The position numbers were made by a program, and so were the translations under genes. From positions 1 to 64,000 of the forward strand of contig JAJRQI010000032.1 in assembly GCA_024280335.1 (NCBI GenBank): a DNA stretch of 64,000 bases. Reading direction: 5' to 3'. This DNA comes from Deltaproteobacteria bacterium (lineage in GTDB: Bacteria > Desulfobacterota > Desulfuromonadia > Desulfuromonadales > Geopsychrobacteraceae). Under the pieces are notes generated by a model, which was given only the letters and a program-made list of their open reading frames with translations, did not search any database and was not told the DNA's origin. Within the stretch, counting starts at the first letter, position 1. Each line of letters begins with the position of its first letter. Of the stretch, positions 9,094-17,782 are shown in pieces.

Positions 9094-9282
9094 ATAGGTG
9101 GTACAGCCTAAGCCTATGGTTCCATCGTTGGGCTTTATTCCTAACGAAATGAGCAGGAGCAGTATATTATTGTTTACGCAATTGCGGCAAATGGTAGACT
9201 TGACGATAGGCAACAGTGTCTCCCTCGACTATCAAGATAAGGCAGGACGCTGAAAAAACAGACTACTGAAGGGAATACAATT

Positions 9283-10131
9283 GTGGAACTACGTACTCTC
9301 CGTTACTTCATTTCTGTATATGAAGAATTGAGTTTGAGTGGTGCGGCCAAACGATGCTTTGTTGCCCAACCCTCCATCTCGACAGCGATTCAACAGCTTG
9401 AATCAGAGCTAGATCATCAGCTGTTTATTCGTCACTCTAAAGGCGTAAGCCCCACACGAGCAGGAACAATTCTCTACCCCTACGCCATTAACGTAGTCAA
9501 AGGGATTAATACAATGCGTGATCTGTTCAATGAACAAATTCCGCTAATCCCACTAAAGTTAGCCCTCATGCCTTTTTCATCGGGAGAATATATAAGCCTA
9601 ATAATTAAAGAGCTATTGGACTCAGTACAGGGGCTGGATTTAACTGTTGTTGACTTAGATCAGGATGCTGACGCAAGGCTTATTCCAAGCTCTCTAACCA
9701 GAAAAAATGAAGCATTTCATAAACTATGGCAGGATGAATATGTTCTAGCTATGCCAATAGACCACCCTCTCTCAAAAGAAAAAACCGTTCAACTCAAGCA
9801 AATTGACGGCGTCCCCTTTGTAAGCCGAACCTTCTGTGATGTTCTTGACTCTTGGAATTATGCCGTTCAGGACCAAGGCATCAATATCAATATCAAGGCG
9901 ACAATCAGCACGGGTGAATACGCTTTGGACCTCGTTGCTGCAGGCCTTGGGATATCATTAGTACCAAGCAACTCGACTGCCAACCGATCAAATATCGTTA
10001 CTCGAAAAGTTCGCGACATGAAGTTCGAACGTATTATTGGGTTAGCATACAACTCAGACCATCCTCTTCCATTTCAACTATTGACTGCAATTGATAATGT
10101 CAGAGATAAATTGAAACATGCATCAAATTGA
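9283..10131 (+). CDS. LysR-family transcriptional regulator
   Basis: Regulator of 282 aa with an N-terminal winged helix-turn-helix (residues about 1-60: MELRTLRYFISVYEELSLSGAAKRCFVAQPSISTAIQQLESELDHQLF) and a C-terminal periplasmic-binding-like effector domain. GTG start with AAGGGA upstream. It is divergent from the lysine/oxoadipate cluster, the classical arrangement for a LysR protein that controls its neighbour. The effector could be lysine, an aminoadipate or 3-oxoadipate. Its base composition is more AT-rich than the catabolic genes. Confidence 0.85.
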   Translation: MELRTLRYFISVYEELSLSGAAKRCFVAQPSISTAIQQLESELDHQLFIRHSKGVSPTRAGTILYPYAINVVKGINTMRDLFNEQIPLIPLKLALMPFSSGEYISLIIKELLDSVQGLDLTVVDLDQDADARLIPSSLTRKNEAFHKLWQDEYVLAMPIDHPLSKEKTVQLKQIDGVPFVSRTFCDVLDSWNYAVQDQGININIKATISTGEYALDLVAAGLGISLVPSNSTANRSNIVTRKVRDMKFERIIGLAYNSDHPLPFQLLTAIDNVRDKLKHASN

Positions 10132-10144
10132 CCGGTTATTCCTA

Positions 10145-10308
10145 TCACCCCAACTTCCGATCCACCCCCCGATACTGAATCGCCTCAGCCAAGTGCAGCG
10201 TCTGAATCTGCCCAATACCGGCCAGATCAGCAATCGTCCGCGCCAACTTGAGAATCCGCGTGAAACTGCGTGCCGAGAGCCCAAGCTTGTCGGTCACCTG
10301 CTCAAGGG
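10145..10308 (-). pseudogene. comM 3'-end fragment, copy A
   Basis: This 164-base piece matches the last about 54 codons and stop of the intact comM at 38251, in the same orientation, with scattered substitutions. Similarity ends at about 10308, where the comM sequence gives way to unrelated DNA. It starts 14 bases after the LysR stop codon. With no start and no ATPase part it cannot be functional. It marks the left edge of a series of such fragments. Confidence 0.85.
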
Positions 10309-10585
10309 CTAATTTCTCGGGCTTATTTGATCACGTAAGGATAATGGCTAAAATAAAACAATGTTTTTATATTGATGATATGCTTTTTTTCTGACTTAAT
10401 GTGACGTGGCTGGCGCTTTATCCTGGAAACTATATATGTTTCTCTTTGGATGAGGGAATTGACTGCATTCAACGCGGGGGAAGTCAGGTTCAACATTTAG
10501 TGCATGACATCGCTCTGATATTCGATCAGGGGGTTATTAGCTCAGTTTGTTTAAAAGCAAGCTGATTTTGGAAGAGGAGTGATCA
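10309..10585. other. Intergenic region upstream of the ABC transporter
   Basis: These 277 AT-rich bases separate comM fragment A from the transporter operon and should contain its promoter. I saw no confident promoter, operator or small gene. Confidence 0.3.
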
Positions 10586-11389
10586 ATGAAACAGAAACAA
10601 ATTGGATCAATCGTACTCGCTCTGGTTCTGACCGTCTTTTTTAGCAGTATCTGTTTTGCCACCACCCTGGAAGACATCGTCAAGCGCGGTGAATTGCGCG
10701 TCGCTGTTCAATCTGGGGCCCCGCCTTATGCGTTTATTGATAAAACGGGAGTTCCGGCAGGTTCGATGGTTGACTTCACTCAGGGCATGGCTGACGGCAT
10801 GGGGGTTAAGCTGAAAATAATGTCTTACGATTGGGATGGTCTGCTCCCCGCGCTTTTATCGGGCAAAGCCGATATCTTGGCGGCGGACATGACTCCGACC
10901 TTGAAGCGCGCCCTCAAAGTTACTTTTACCGATCCCTGGATCTACGTACAGGCGTGTATCTTCACCAAAAACGGGGCTAGCTACCAGACGCTTGAAGATG
11001 TCAACAAAGCAGGCGTAAAAGTGGGAGTTCTTTTGGGTTCGACCGGGGAAGGTATTGCAAAAAAATACCTGCCTAACGCCACGATAAAGTCCTATAAAGG
11101 TGGCGGCAGAGCGGTCGTTTCGGCCTTGTTATCTGGTCATATTGATGCGGGTGTTAACGATGACCTGGCGGTTCTCACTGTCCTGCCTGATTACCCGCCA
11201 AACTCTATCCGTCTGTTGGATAAACGTTTAGGCCACGGCAAAGATCCGCTCGCGTTTGCGATGAAGCCGGAATCTGTCAATTTATGGCAATGGGCCAATC
11301 TCTATTTTAAAACGATTCGAGCCAATGGGACCTATGACAAGAATATCGCCTATTGGATGAAAGGGGTTGAATGGAAGAAGGATCATTGA
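10586..11389 (+). CDS. Amino-acid ABC transporter, periplasmic binding protein
   Basis: Family 3 solute-binding protein of 267 aa. Residues 1-25 are a Sec signal peptide ending near SICFA, followed by the typical start TTLEDIVKRGELRVAVQSGAPPYAF. The ligand site should use the conserved DMTPTLKRAL region. It captures a polar amino acid in the periplasm for the permeases encoded next. The start has GGAAGAGGAG upstream. The neighbourhood of lysine and saccharopine enzymes suggests a lysine- or aminoadipate-related ligand, but ligand type cannot be read from the sequence. Confidence 0.87.
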   Translation: MKQKQIGSIVLALVLTVFFSSICFATTLEDIVKRGELRVAVQSGAPPYAFIDKTGVPAGSMVDFTQGMADGMGVKLKIMSYDWDGLLPALLSGKADILAADMTPTLKRALKVTFTDPWIYVQACIFTKNGASYQTLEDVNKAGVKVGVLLGSTGEGIAKKYLPNATIKSYKGGGRAVVSALLSGHIDAGVNDDLAVLTVLPDYPPNSIRLLDKRLGHGKDPLAFAMKPESVNLWQWANLYFKTIRANGTYDKNIAYWMKGVEWKKDH

Positions 11390-11450
11390 ACCTGACTCCA
11401 TTTTGTTGAAGCGCATGCGCTAATTAACCGGTGCAAGATCAGTGAACAGT

Positions 11451-11485
11451 CAGACAGCTGCGAAATCATCTTTCGCAGCTGTCTG
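11451..11485 (+). promoter_or_regulatory. Intercistronic hairpin between binding protein and permease genes
   Basis: A perfect 15-base stem (CAGACAGCTGCGAAA with TTTCGCAGCTGTCTG) encloses a 5-base loop and lies 62 bases after the binding-protein stop and 21 before the first permease start. There is no T-run, so it is more likely an RNA-stabilising or partial-readthrough element than a full terminator. Such elements raise the binding protein over the membrane subunits. Confidence 0.7.
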
Positions 11486-11505
11486 ATCGATGATGGACAT
11501 TTGAT

Positions 11506-12174
11506 ATGCTCGCTAATTTTAATTTCATGGTTATTTTTGAATATCTGCCGCTTTTCTTGTCTGGATTAAAATCTACCTTCCTTATTTCTCTTGTCACTCT
11601 TGTTCTTGCCCTTATCACGGGGATAATTGCCTGCTCCATGCGGATTTCGGGGATAAAAACTCTTCAATATCCCGCCATCGCCTATATTGAAATAATGCGT
11701 TCAACTCCCCTGCTGATCCAGATCTATTTTCTCTATTTTGGCCTCCCCTCGCTGGGGATCGTGGTGCCTGAAATTCAGACCGGCATCATCGCGCTCATGC
11801 TCAATTCTGGTGCTTATATTGCGGAGATTCTCCGGGCCGGGATTAAATCCGTGGATCAGGGGCAGATAGAGGCGGGGCTCTCATCCGGGTTGAATTATGT
11901 TCAGAGAATGCGTTTTATCATCCTGCCGCAAGCGTTAGGGGTTACCGTTCCTCCGCTGCTGGGCCAAGCCATTGTGATGGTCAAGGACACCGCTCTACTC
12001 TCACTTATCTCGGTCGCGGAATTGACCCGCAGCGGACAAACCATGACCTCCGAACGTTTTATGCCCGCAGAGGCGTTTTTGACGGTGGCATTCTTTTATA
12101 TGTGTATTTATTTCTGCCTCAAGTATCTGGCTGACTGGTCGCAACGAAAGCTGATCTTCAGAGAGGTCTATTGA
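11506..12174 (+). CDS. Amino-acid ABC transporter permease (HisM/GlnP family), first subunit
   Basis: Inner-membrane permease of 222 aa. Hydrophobic segments run throughout, and the family coupling region reads ILRAGIKSVDQGQIEAGLSSGLNYVQRMRFIILPQAL, the EAA loop that docks on the ATPase. It forms a heterodimer channel with the product of the next gene, which begins one base after its stop codon. Confidence 0.87.
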   Translation: MLANFNFMVIFEYLPLFLSGLKSTFLISLVTLVLALITGIIACSMRISGIKTLQYPAIAYIEIMRSTPLLIQIYFLYFGLPSLGIVVPEIQTGIIALMLNSGAYIAEILRAGIKSVDQGQIEAGLSSGLNYVQRMRFIILPQALGVTVPPLLGQAIVMVKDTALLSLISVAELTRSGQTMTSERFMPAEAFLTVAFFYMCIYFCLKYLADWSQRKLIFREVY

Positions 12175-12175
12175 A

Positions 12176-12829
12176 ATGATGACCTTCTATTTCGGCCGTC
12201 TGGTGGAGATGTTCCCCTTTTTTCTCAGTGGCTTGTGGATGACCACCAAGGTCGCCTTCATAAGTCTTATCGTCTGCACCCTGATCGGATTTGTCCTCGG
12301 TATGCTCAGGGCGAACGATACTTTCTTTTTTAAGCATCTCATCGGCGTTTATGTCGCTTTAGCGCGAGGAACTCCCTTTGTGGTGCAGATTTTTATTGTC
12401 TTTTTTATTTTTCCTGAATGGGGACTTCAACTGGAGCCTTTTCCGGCCGCTTTGCTGGCCATGGCGATCATGGGCTCGGCGTTTATTTGCGAAATTGTTG
12501 CCGGTGGTATCGCTTCAATCCCTAAGGGGCAGTGGGAAGCTGCTGCATCTTCGGGACTCACAAAAGTGCAACAACTGCGATTTGTTATTATCCCTCAGGC
12601 GCTCAAGGTGATATTGCCGCCATTGGTGGGACAGTACGTGCTTTTGATTAAGGATACGTCCGTTGTCTCGGTTATCGGCGTCATGGATTTAACCCGCGTG
12701 GGTTGGGTGACGGTGATGAGGATCCCTGAAGGGTTGATGGTGTTTGCTCTGGTTGGTCTTCTCTATTTCGCCATTTCATACCCCCTGATTCTGCTTTCCA
12801 ATTATCTGGAGCGGAAGATGGCACGTTAG
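12176..12829 (+). CDS. Amino-acid ABC transporter permease, second subunit
   Basis: Permease of 217 aa, homologous to the preceding gene product and with the same EAA region (IVAGGIASIPKGQWEAAASSGLTKVQQLRFVIIPQAL). Several transmembrane helices are visible. The start is ATG at 12176 (a second ATG follows immediately), with GAGAGG in the end of the upstream gene. The two permeases and the ATPase are typical of polar amino-acid uptake systems. Confidence 0.87.
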   Translation: MMTFYFGRLVEMFPFFLSGLWMTTKVAFISLIVCTLIGFVLGMLRANDTFFFKHLIGVYVALARGTPFVVQIFIVFFIFPEWGLQLEPFPAALLAMAIMGSAFICEIVAGGIASIPKGQWEAAASSGLTKVQQLRFVIIPQALKVILPPLVGQYVLLIKDTSVVSVIGVMDLTRVGWVTVMRIPEGLMVFALVGLLYFAISYPLILLSNYLERKMAR

Positions 12830-12900
12830 ATTGGAACCGCGTAACTGCGCCGATTAATCAAGGCATCTAAGGAAAAATAGCGGGAAGGGTTCAAGGGAAA

Positions 12901-13629
12901 ATGATTGAATTTAAAGGCGTCAATAAATGGTTTGGCAAACTTCATGTCTTAAATCACATAGATTTAAAGGTTCAAAAAGGGGAAGTTTTGGTCGTCTGTG
13001 GTCCGAGTGGTTCAGGCAAATCGACTCTGATCCGCTGCATCAACAAACTGGAACCGATTCAGAAGGGTGAAATCATTGTCAACGGGATGTCTGTCCATGA
13101 TTCAGCCACCAACCTGACCAAGCTTCGAACCGAAATTGGCTTTGTGTTCCAGCAGTTTTATCTCTATCCCCACATGACCGCGCTGCAAAACATCACGCTG
13201 GCTCCCGTCAACGTGAAAAAAATCGCCAAAGCGGAAGCTGAAAAGATCGGCAGAGAAAAATTAGATCGAGTCGGGCTGGCTGAAAAAGCCGATGCCTATC
13301 CGGCCCAACTCTCCGGGGGGCAACAACAACGGGTTGCGATCGCGCGTGGTCTTGCCATGTCCCCGGAAATTATGCTTTTTGACGAACCCACCTCAGCTCT
13401 GGATCCGGAAATGATCGGTGAGGTTCTGGACGTTATGGTCAGCCTGGCCTCTGAGGGGATCACGATGTGTGTGGTGACCCATGAGATGGGTTTCGCTAAA
13501 AAAGTGGCTGATCGCGTGCTCTTTATGGATGAGGGAAAGATTATCGAGACGGGCAAACCGGCCGACTTTTTTGATCATCCCCAAACTGAACGGGCCGCTG
13601 ATTTTATCAGTAAAATCTTGTCTCATTAA
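12901..13629 (+). CDS. Amino-acid ABC transporter ATPase (GlnQ/HisP family)
   Basis: ATP-binding subunit of 242 aa. Walker A is GPSGSGKST (residues 36-44), the signature motif is [16 protein letters not shown], Walker B is [13 protein letters not shown], and the switch histidine is in VVTHEMGFA. It powers the two permeases from the cytoplasmic side. A 71-base gap separates it from the second permease gene. The substrate is probably a polar amino acid, by family. Confidence 0.9.
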   Translation: MIEFKGVNKWFGKLHVLNHIDLKVQKGEVLVVCGPSGSGKSTLIRCINKLEPIQKGEIIVNGMSVHDSATNLTKLRTEIGFVFQQFYLYPHMTALQNITLAPVNVKKIAKAEAEKIGREKLDRVGLAEKADAYPAQLSGGQQQRVAIARGLAMSPEIMLFDEPTSALDPEMIGEVLDVMVSLASEGITMCVVTHEMGFAKKVADRVLFMDEGKIIETGKPADFFDHPQTERAADFISKILSH

Positions 13630-13694
13630 TCGCAGAGCTGGTCGAACATCGCCAGCGGCAAAATTCATTGTTCCATCGCGCTAGTAAAAACTAT

Positions 13695-13706
13695 GGACTT
13701 TAGTCC
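13695..13706. repeat. Small hairpin, ACTTTAGT core
   Basis: GGACTTTAGTCC is a perfect palindromic hairpin, the first of three short hairpins with an ACTTT(C)AGT core in the gap between the transporter operon and the next gene. Confidence 0.5.
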
Positions 13707-13722
13707 AAGCCTTTTTCGGTGG

Positions 13723-13794
13723 TGACAATTCCCGCGAAGGCGGGAATCCAGTGGTTTTATGAGGCGTGGATCCCCGCCTTCGCGAGGATGACGA
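13723..13794. repeat. REP-like inverted repeat pair
   Basis: Two facing copies of the common bacterial palindromic unit CGCGAAGGCGGGRATCCA (left about 13734-13750, right about 13767-13784 on the other strand) are separated by a short spacer. Units of this form are scattered in many proteobacterial genomes. The pair can fold into one long hairpin downstream of the transporter operon and may act as a transcription or mRNA 3' boundary. Confidence 0.7.
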
Positions 13795-13813
13795 TCTTGG
13801 CTTTTGATTTTAA

Positions 13814-13857
13814 GGGACTTTCAGTCCCCCTCGAACCTATGCACTTTCAGTGCATAG
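13814..13857. repeat. Two further ACTTTCAGT hairpins
   Basis: GGGACTTTCAGTCCC (13814-13828) and CTATGCACTTTCAGTGCATAG arms (13837-13857) form two hairpins with the same loop core as the one at 13695. They lie just upstream of the saccharopine-dehydrogenase-family gene. They may be a small repeat family or regulatory RNA structures. Confidence 0.5.
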
Positions 13858-13887
13858 TTGTTCAGTTCAAATAAAGAGGAGCGACCC

Positions 13888-14844
13888 ATGAAAATCGTTG
13901 TTCTTGGCGGCTTGGGATCCCAAGGCCGCGCCGTTCTTATTGACCTTGTGCGCAGTCCCGCAGTTGATGAAATCATTTGTGCCGATGCAAATCTGGCGGG
14001 CTGGGCCCAGTTTGCCGAAACCGTTGATAGCACAAAAATAACCCCGGTCAAGATTGATGCCTCCTCTGCTGAGGCTTTGCAGCAGGTCTTGAAGCAGGGG
14101 GTGGATGTTGCCATCGATCTTCTCCCCGTCAGTTTCATGGCCAACGCTTTTGCGGCGGCAATCGCATGCAAGGTGTCGATGGTCAGCACCAACTATGCCC
14201 AGAGTTTACACAATTTTCACCAGCTGGCGCTCGATGCCGACGTGACTCTTATGCCGGAGTGTGGGCTGGACCCCGGTATCGATCTGGTTCTCTTCGGTTA
14301 TGGCGTCAGGCAGTTTGACGAGGTCCATGCACTCAAATCCTACTGCGGAGGCTTTCCGGAGAAAACAGCCTGTAATAACCCCCTCAATTATAAAGTAACC
14401 TGGAACTGGGACATGGTGCTGCGCAGCTCGATGCGGGATTCGTTATTTATCAAGGCTGGGAAGAGGTTTGCTATCCCGGCGGCCGATCAGCATAAAGAGG
14501 AAAATATCGACACAATATTTTTCCCCGGTGTTGGTGAACTGGAGTGTATTCCCAACGGCGATGCGGCAGTCTATGCCGATATCTTGGGGATTAGCGATAC
14601 AATCGAAGAGACAACCCGTTATGCGTTGCGCTGGCCTGGCTGGAGCCGTTTTTGGCGGCCATTAAAGGAGTTGGGTTTCCTTTCCGAGGAGTCTCTCGAT
14701 TTCTCCGGTGTTCAGGTCAGCCCTCGTCAGTTTCTCTCAACCCTTATCGGGCCACAGGTCCAGTATAAGGAGACAGAAAAAGATATTGTCGTTATGCACA
14801 ATGCCTTTGAGGGGATTAAGGATGGGAAACGCAATCACTGGTGA
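13888..14844 (+). CDS. Saccharopine dehydrogenase family protein, N-terminal and catalytic part (split gene)
   Basis: 318 aa with a Rossmann start (MKIVVLGGLGSQGRAVLIDL) and the LMPECGLDPGIDLVLFGYG motif of the family. Start at 13888 behind AAAGAGGAG. The protein stops at ...GKRNHW and lacks the usual C-terminal segment, which appears intact in the next frame from 14841 as a separate short reading frame. The TGA overlaps a GTG (GTGA), so this is either a single-base deletion in a TGGG run or a genuinely split enzyme. By context it acts on lysine, saccharopine or a related imine/enamine with NAD(P). The exact reaction is unknown. Confidence 0.65.
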   Translation: MKIVVLGGLGSQGRAVLIDLVRSPAVDEIICADANLAGWAQFAETVDSTKITPVKIDASSAEALQQVLKQGVDVAIDLLPVSFMANAFAAAIACKVSMVSTNYAQSLHNFHQLALDADVTLMPECGLDPGIDLVLFGYGVRQFDEVHALKSYCGGFPEKTACNNPLNYKVTWNWDMVLRSSMRDSLFIKAGKRFAIPAADQHKEENIDTIFFPGVGELECIPNGDAAVYADILGISDTIEETTRYALRWPGWSRFWRPLKELGFLSEESLDFSGVQVSPRQFLSTLIGPQVQYKETEKDIVVMHNAFEGIKDGKRNHW

Positions 14845-15062
14845 CGAATCTACTTATCGAAAGGGATCTGGGCTCAGGTCTCTATGCCATGAATATGGGG
14901 GTCGGCTATCCGGCCAGCATTGTCGCCCAAATGATAGCTCAGGGTGAAATCACCAAGAAAGGGCTTTTATCCCCGGTACTTGATATCCCCTGTGAAGATT
15001 TTTTCACGGCATTGTCAGGTCGAGGAATCAAAATTGATTACGCTATGCAGGACCTGGAATGA
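14841..15062 (+). CDS. Saccharopine dehydrogenase family, C-terminal part (split gene)
   Basis: 73 aa from a GTG codon overlapping the stop of the preceding gene. The text GLYAMNMGVGYPASIVAQMIAQGEITKKGLLSPV...FFTALSGRGIKI is the end of a saccharopine/lysine dehydrogenase, matching the part missing from the gene at 13888-14844. Adding one base near 14840 would restore one protein of about 391 aa. Translational coupling through GTGA could still make both halves. Confidence 0.6.
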   Translation: MTNLLIERDLGSGLYAMNMGVGYPASIVAQMIAQGEITKKGLLSPVLDIPCEDFFTALSGRGIKIDYAMQDLE

Positions 15063-15136
15063 ACGTTCTGTTCTTGCATGCCGGCGGCAGTCCGACAACC
15101 TGCTTGCGCGAAGTGTTTTAGGAAAATGAAGAAACG

Positions 15137-16471
15137 ATGAAAAATATTTTTATCATTGGTGCGGGTCTGTCGACTGACAGCCTGATTCAATATCTGTTGA
15201 ACCAGGCTCAAGGCCATGGTTGGCAGTTAACCCTCGGCGATATCTCACTGGAAACAGCTCAACGTAAGCTGGCTAGGCATCACAATGGGCGGGCCATTCA
15301 GTTCAATATTAATGAACAGGAACAGCGAACGCACGAAATTAGCGCTGCCGACCTGGTGGTCTCCATGTTGCCCGGGGCTTTGCACCCTTTGGTGGCAAAG
15401 GAATGTCTCAAGCATGGCAAGCACATGCTGACTCCTTCTTATGTGACTCCTGAGCTACAGGGTATGGATAAAGCGGCGCGTGACAAAGGTCTGTCTTTCC
15501 TTAATGAACTGGGGGTCGACCCCGGAATCGATCATATGTCTGCAATGCGGGTCATCGACAGGATCAAAAAACAGGGAGGGCAGCTGCTTGGGTTTAAATC
15601 CTTTTGTGGCGGATTGGTCGCTCCTGCTTGTGACGATAACCCTTGGCATTACAAGTTTTCGTGGAACCCGCGCAACGTCGTCGTTGCCGGTCAGGGTGTG
15701 GCAAAATACAAAGAGGCGGGACAATATAAATATGTCCCTTACCCGCAACTGTTCTCGACGCTCAGCCGGGTTGACGTTCCGGGGTACGGAGAGTTCGAGG
15801 CTTATCCCAACCGGGATTCCCTGCAATACAGCAAATTATATGGCCTCGAAGAGATCCCCTCCATAATGCGCGGGACAATGCGTCGTCCCGGTTATTCAGC
15901 TGCCTGGGATATCTTTGTTCAATTGGGTTGCACCGATGACAGCTATATCATGCAGGATTCCCACCTGCTGAGCTATCGCCAGTATTTAGAGAGTTTTCTT
16001 CCTCACAAAAAAAACAAAAGCACCGAAGAGAAGCTGGCGGCATTTGCTTGTCTTTCGCCCGGTTCAGAAATCATGATAAAGCTGCGTTGGCTGGATGTTT
16101 ACTCCGACGAAATCGTCGGTATCAAAGACGCGACTCCGGCAATGGTTCTGCAAAAAGTTCTGGAACAGAAGTGGACCATGGCGCCACAGGATCGGGATCT
16201 GTTGGTCATGCAACACCAATTCGATTTCATGTTGGCAGGACAAAGAAAACGGATTATTTCTTCGATGAGTTGTGAAGGGAAAAATCAGGAGAACACTGCG
16301 ATGGCGTACACCGTGGGGACCCCGCTGGCGATTGCGACAAAACTGCTCGCAACCGGGGGCATCCAGCTCCCAGGGGTGCATATCCCGATTATGCCCGAAA
16401 TGTATAATCCTATTCTGGATGAACTTGAGAGTCTGGGGCTCAAATTTAGCGAAGAAGTCATTGACCTGTAG
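15137..16471 (+). CDS. Saccharopine dehydrogenase (LYS9-like)
   Basis: 444 aa, full family length. It starts with a Rossmann motif (IFIIGAGLSTDSLIQYLL) and has VSMLPGALHPLVAKECLKHGKHMLTPSYV and LNELGVDPGIDHMSAMRVIDRI, typical of saccharopine reductase/dehydrogenase (glutamate-forming). In catabolic direction it would split saccharopine to 2-aminoadipate semialdehyde plus glutamate, feeding the ALDH7 enzyme encoded at 7472-9004. In the other direction it would make saccharopine. No certain lysine-ketoglutarate reductase is seen; the split paralogue just upstream is a candidate partner. ATG at 15137. Confidence 0.78.
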   Translation: MKNIFIIGAGLSTDSLIQYLLNQAQGHGWQLTLGDISLETAQRKLARHHNGRAIQFNINEQEQRTHEISAADLVVSMLPGALHPLVAKECLKHGKHMLTPSYVTPELQGMDKAARDKGLSFLNELGVDPGIDHMSAMRVIDRIKKQGGQLLGFKSFCGGLVAPACDDNPWHYKFSWNPRNVVVAGQGVAKYKEAGQYKYVPYPQLFSTLSRVDVPGYGEFEAYPNRDSLQYSKLYGLEEIPSIMRGTMRRPGYSAAWDIFVQLGCTDDSYIMQDSHLLSYRQYLESFLPHKKNKSTEEKLAAFACLSPGSEIMIKLRWLDVYSDEIVGIKDATPAMVLQKVLEQKWTMAPQDRDLLVMQHQFDFMLAGQRKRIISSMSCEGKNQENTAMAYTVGTPLAIATKLLATGGIQLPGVHIPIMPEMYNPILDELESLGLKFSEEVIDL

Positions 16472-16590
16472 ACATTCACTACGCTTGCCGTCCACGCGGG
16501 CGAGGGGACGACGCGGGCGAGGGAACGTTCATAAGCTTATAAATATCCACCCAGAGCGCCTATCTCCGCACCCTCCGCTGCGCAACAAAT

Positions 16591-17070
16591 TCACCCCAAC
16601 TTACGATCCACCCCACGATACTGAATTGCTTCCGCGAGATGCAATGTTTCGATTTGCTCAACCCCTGCTAAATCCGCAATCGTCCGGGCCAATTTGAGAA
16701 TCCGCGTGAAACTACGCGCCGACAACCCAAGCTTGTCGGTCACCTGCTCAAGGAGTTGATCACCTTTTTCATCCAGCTTACAACACCGCCGGATATGCCG
16801 CGTCTGCATCTGGCTGTTGGCGTGCAGACCGAAGGGGGTCAGACGGTCGCGCTGGATCTTGCGCGCTTGGTTGACTCTGCTACGGATGGTGGCGCTGTCT
16901 TCGGCGGGGGATTGATCGGTGAGGTCTTTGTGCGGCACGCGCGGTACTTCGATGTGCAGGTCGATGCGATCGAGGAGCGGGCCGGAAAGGCGGCTGCGGT
17001 AGCGTTGAAGCATCGGCGGGGTGCAGGTACAGTCGTGGGCGGAGTCGCCCCTGAAGCCGCAAGGACAGGG
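16591..17070 (-). pseudogene. comM 3'-end fragment, copy B
   Basis: 480 bases matching bases 38251-38730 of the intact comM, including the stop codon, in the same orientation. The reading frame is still open and highly similar over about 160 codons, but the ATPase part and start are missing. Similarity stops sharply after CCGCAAGGACAGGG (plus strand), at the codons for NPCPCGF, and is followed by the XRE-type gene at 17073. Copy C breaks at the same base. Confidence 0.9.
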
Positions 17071-17072
17071 AT

Positions 17073-17602
17073 GTGGACCCCTTTACCAACAATTTAAAGT
17101 TTGACCAAACTGCCGGAACAATCGTGATTCCCTTGATAATTCCGCAACTTGAAGAATTACCCGCGAACCCGTCACCCTCGGTGACCACCTGCGGCGATGC
17201 AGAATTGAGCTTGGATTGTTTCAGAAAGATGTCGCCACCAGGCTTGACATCACCACTTCGACGATCTGGAATTGGGAGAACAGAGGGTCTGTTGATCTGC
17301 GTTTCATGCCCCGGGTCATAGAATTTCTTGGTTACAACCCTATCCCCCAACCGAAGGATCTACTCGGAAAACTGGCCTGGTACAAACAGGTCAACGGTCT
17401 GACGTTGGAACAGCTTGGTGTCGAGATGGGACGAGATCCTGAGCAACTTGCTGACTGGTTAAGTAGGAGACATTTCCCCTGCCGGAGAAACAGGGACGAG
17501 ATCGAGGTCTTTTTGGCCAACCACACTCAGGCGTCCCGTGCCAACGAGATTTTCTGTAATATATACGATCAGCTCTACGTACAAAGAGGGAGAAACTATT
17601 GA
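17073..17602 (+). pseudogene. XRE-family regulator, frameshifted (copy 1)
   Basis: The N-terminal part (MDPFTNNLKFDQTAGTIVIPL...) in one frame and the helix-turn-helix part (HLRRCRIELGLFQKDVATRLDITTSTIWNWE) in another frame together match the intact paralogue at 27206. A base is missing near 17155 compared with that copy. The downstream open part from a TTG at 17216 would give 128 aa including two HTH-like blocks (FLGYNPIPQPKDLLGKLAWYKQVNGLTLEQLGVEMGRDP). Probably inactive, though the 3' part could still be expressed. Confidence 0.7.
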
Positions 17603-17647
17603 GAAACTTTCAACAATACTGCCTCCACCCCTCTCTGTCGGGAATGT

Positions 17648-17768
17648 GATATCTGTGTTCGTATATAATTCAGAACATCGCTGGCTATTTTCGGAAAATA
17701 TCTACGATCGTATATAACATACTGTCAATTTCACAATGCAGCTGTTATAAATATACGAACGCAGATAA
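17648..17768. promoter_or_regulatory. HipB-type operator region with three repeats
   Basis: Three similar boxes of the form ATCTRYGWTCGTATATAA occur upstream of the hipB-like gene. Two are direct (about 17650-17665 and 17699-17715) and one is inverted (about 17747-17767, reading TTATAAATATACGAACGCAG on the plus strand). The spacing is roughly 50 bases. HipB proteins bind several palindromic operators ahead of their own operon, so these are likely autoregulatory sites. Confidence 0.6.
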
Positions 17769-17782
17769 TTTTGAGGATAAAA

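Noticed and set aside
16591-17013. 140-aa open frame as a functional ATPase gene
   Set aside because: It is the C-terminal part of ComM only, without Walker motifs or a start site, so it is treated as a gene fragment.
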